Positions 58,701 to 60,000 of a stretch of 60,000 nucleotides of DNA are shown here, piece by piece (within the stretch, counting starts at the first letter, position 1; every line of letters begins with the position of its first letter). The DNA is from Hydractinia symbiolongicarpus (Eukaryota > Cnidaria > Hydrozoa > Anthoathecata > Hydractiniidae). The stretch covers positions 11,782,001 through 11,842,000 of the forward strand of contig NC_079887.1 of the NCBI RefSeq assembly GCF_029227915.1. Direction: 5' to 3'. The translations under genes and the position numbers were made by a program. The notes under the pieces were generated by a model that was not told the DNA's origin, did not search any database, and saw nothing but the letters and a program-made list of their open reading frames with translations.

Positions 58701-59831
58701 ACTAAACAACGCATAACTTGAAATCGTCTTTCAAAAATCTAGAAAATTAAAGCTCTACCAAAGAAATTTTTTGTCAAATCAGTTTTGCTAATTTTAAATT
58801 ATAATTTTCAAATTAATGTGATGTATCATTCCTAATTATAAGGTAATGGAAAAATCGATCTTCCCGAATTTATAAGCCTAATGGAGAAGATGGCAAAACC
58901 GACAGAAGAACATGCAAGTACTATTGAAGCGTACCGTGCATTTGATGGAGCAGGAGTTGGTTTTATTCATAGTAAAATTATTAGGGAGATTATTATAAAG
59001 TCGTTGGACCAAGTGCCAATGAATGAAATCATCGACATGCTTGATTATTCAGACCTCTTACAAGATCGGAACGTATATTACGAAGGTAAGCGTATATCTA
59101 GTTTTTAAACCTCTACATTTCAATTCAGGGTCGTCTTTCTGGCTTTATTCCTAATGTTTTTTTTAAAGAAATTAGATCACTATTATCATGTGATTGGACT
59201 TCGATGAATTGTCTTCCGCCCATTTGATGTGTGTTTTATATATTGTTACCATCAATGGTCTTACAAATTGACAAGGAAACATTTCCTATTCTTGTGCTAT
59301 ATTTTTGCGGTTTTAAATGATTATCAAAACACGAGATTTCTAACAGCAAAAAAATAAACACTTTAAAATTGCAACAAGGGGTAAAAGTTCATTATGTGAC
59401 ATTCTAGAAAATGGATTTTCAAAAGTTTCCATAAGTGTCAATAAGATATGACCCCTCCACTTTTTTTATTGTGACGACGGTCCTGCAAGTGGTAACGAAT
59501 TTTTACCCGTGATCTATCTGCCTGTCACGCAAAATGGTAACTGCAATAAGGAGACACACTAAATGCGGTTAATAAATGACTGGCAAACCCGTGGATTTAT
59601 ATACGGGCCACCGACTAGTTTTGTAAAAATACAGAAAAAAAAGTTCTTTTGTTGTTAAGTATCCATAAAATCAAATCTTCCTTCTTAAAATTTAAAACGT
59701 AGGCTTTATTTTTAGAATTTGCCAAACTGGTTACACCCCGTGGTTTATTCAACGTTTCAGCTCAGAAACTGCATGATTTCACACATGGCCATCGAACACA
59801 GCAAATTTCGTTTGAATCTGATGACAACTAA
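55733..59831 (+). CDS. calmodulin-like EF-hand protein, six exons
   Basis: Reconstructed from splice sites: exons 55733-55786, 57064-57147, 57371-57398, 58310-58453, 58843-59085, 59716-59831 (stop TAA), all GT-AG and phase-consistent (0,0,1,1,1), giving 222 residues. An Arg-rich N-terminal extension ([20 protein letters not shown]) precedes the calmodulin-type start [19 protein letters not shown]-hand 1 loop 65-76 ([12 protein letters not shown]) and EF-hand 2 loop 101-112 ([12 protein letters not shown]) have all calcium ligands; loop 2 is split by intron 4. EF-hand 3 ([13 protein letters not shown]) and EF-hand 4 ([17 protein letters not shown]) keep the fold pattern but lost the ligands, so only the N-lobe should bind calcium. 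A ~35-residue tail follows. Target and location are unknown. Exon 2 is the least certain: an alternative start ATG lies at 57058 just before its acceptor. Confidence 0.85.
57850..58045 (-). repeat. tRNA-derived SINE-like sequence in EF-hand intron 3
   Basis: On the minus strand 58037-57975 reads like a degenerate tRNA head: A-box-like GATGGTGTAGTGGTGGTAA, an anticodon-like TTGCAAA and B-box-like GGTTTCAGGTTAAGTCC. A non-tRNA body follows towards 57850. Stem pairing is not preserved. Confidence 0.5.
59445..59618 (+). mobile_element. Helitron-like 3' end in EF-hand intron 5
   Basis: 59588-59618 has the hairpin CCCGT...ACGGG followed by CCACCGACTAG and host T, the same 3' layout as the 8.8-kb mini-Helitrons. 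The 5' end was not located; the start given is approximate. Confidence 0.45.
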
Positions 59832-60000
59832 TAAATACTTGAATTTCATTACAACTTGTGACCTAATGAATTTAACTTGGCAACATTTAAAAAAAAATGT
59901 GGAGTATTACGGAGAATTTTGAATACCAGTTTGACAATACGCGGAGTGATTATTCTGTCAACTATTCAAAGATTTTATATACAAAATTTCATTTATTTAT
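59832..60000 (+). other. 3' flank of the EF-hand gene
   Basis: Presumed 3' untranslated region and beyond. No canonical AATAAA is obvious before the window ends. Confidence 0.4.

Overview
The window looks like AT-rich, repeat-dense nuclear DNA of a metazoan, most likely a cnidarian. The cnidarian call is inference. It rests on an animal-type multi-exon peroxisomal oxidase gene, intronless class-A GPCR genes in tandem, a THAP transposase paired with a YqaJ nuclease, a cnidarian-type repeat-protein fossil, and many nested Helitrons and MITEs. Nothing here is prokaryotic: genes are split by GT-AG introns and no operons are seen.

Layout. (1) 1-2727, minus: the 5' exons of a PIPOX (sarcosine/pipecolate oxidase) gene that runs off the left edge. 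(2) 3592-25374: two copies of one repeat in inverted orientation, each built around a large array of 10-bp units. The outermost ends are near-identical (GGTAAGTCG...CGACTTACC) and are flanked at the exact base by the 8-bp direct repeat GCAATATT (3584-3591 and 25375-25382). I read this as one ~21.8-kb composite, Foldback-like transposon whose long inverted termini carry satellite. The alternative is two independent insertions plus chance. Its interior holds tandem minisatellites, two abutting mini-Helitrons, a pogo-like MITE, a PIF/Harbinger-like MITE, a decayed Kolobok-like THAP element, a broken repeat-encoded protein, SINE-like pieces, and a few unassigned candidate exons (9489-9983 minus, 10604-10715 plus). 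No transposase that could move the whole unit was recognised. (3) 27360-31170, minus: two paralogous intronless class-A GPCR genes. (4) 32994-36697: an apparently intact DNA transposon with perfect 55-bp terminal inverted repeats and two convergent ORFs, a THAP/HTH/DDE transposase and a SWIM/YqaJ nuclease. (5) 37-42 kb: another Helitron, a 12-bp minisatellite, a candidate orphan exon and a long compound AAAT/AAAC microsatellite. (6) 42334-45410 and 47827-52050: a diverged direct segmental duplication. Only the second copy holds a small secreted-protein ORF (49290-49580), and only the second copy received a Helitron that was itself interrupted by a long-armed foldback element. (7) 54585-54823: a probable terminal exon of an unrecognised gene. 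(8) 55733-59831, plus: a six-exon calmodulin-like EF-hand gene reconstructed from splice sites, with two canonical and two degenerate EF-hands.

The host genes (PIPOX, two GPCRs, EF-hand protein, small secreted protein) show no obvious shared pathway. The window is dominated by layers of mobile DNA. The very long open frames at 3.7-6.7 kb, 24.1-25.3 kb and 41.4-41.8 kb are artefacts of stop-free short tandem repeats, not genes.
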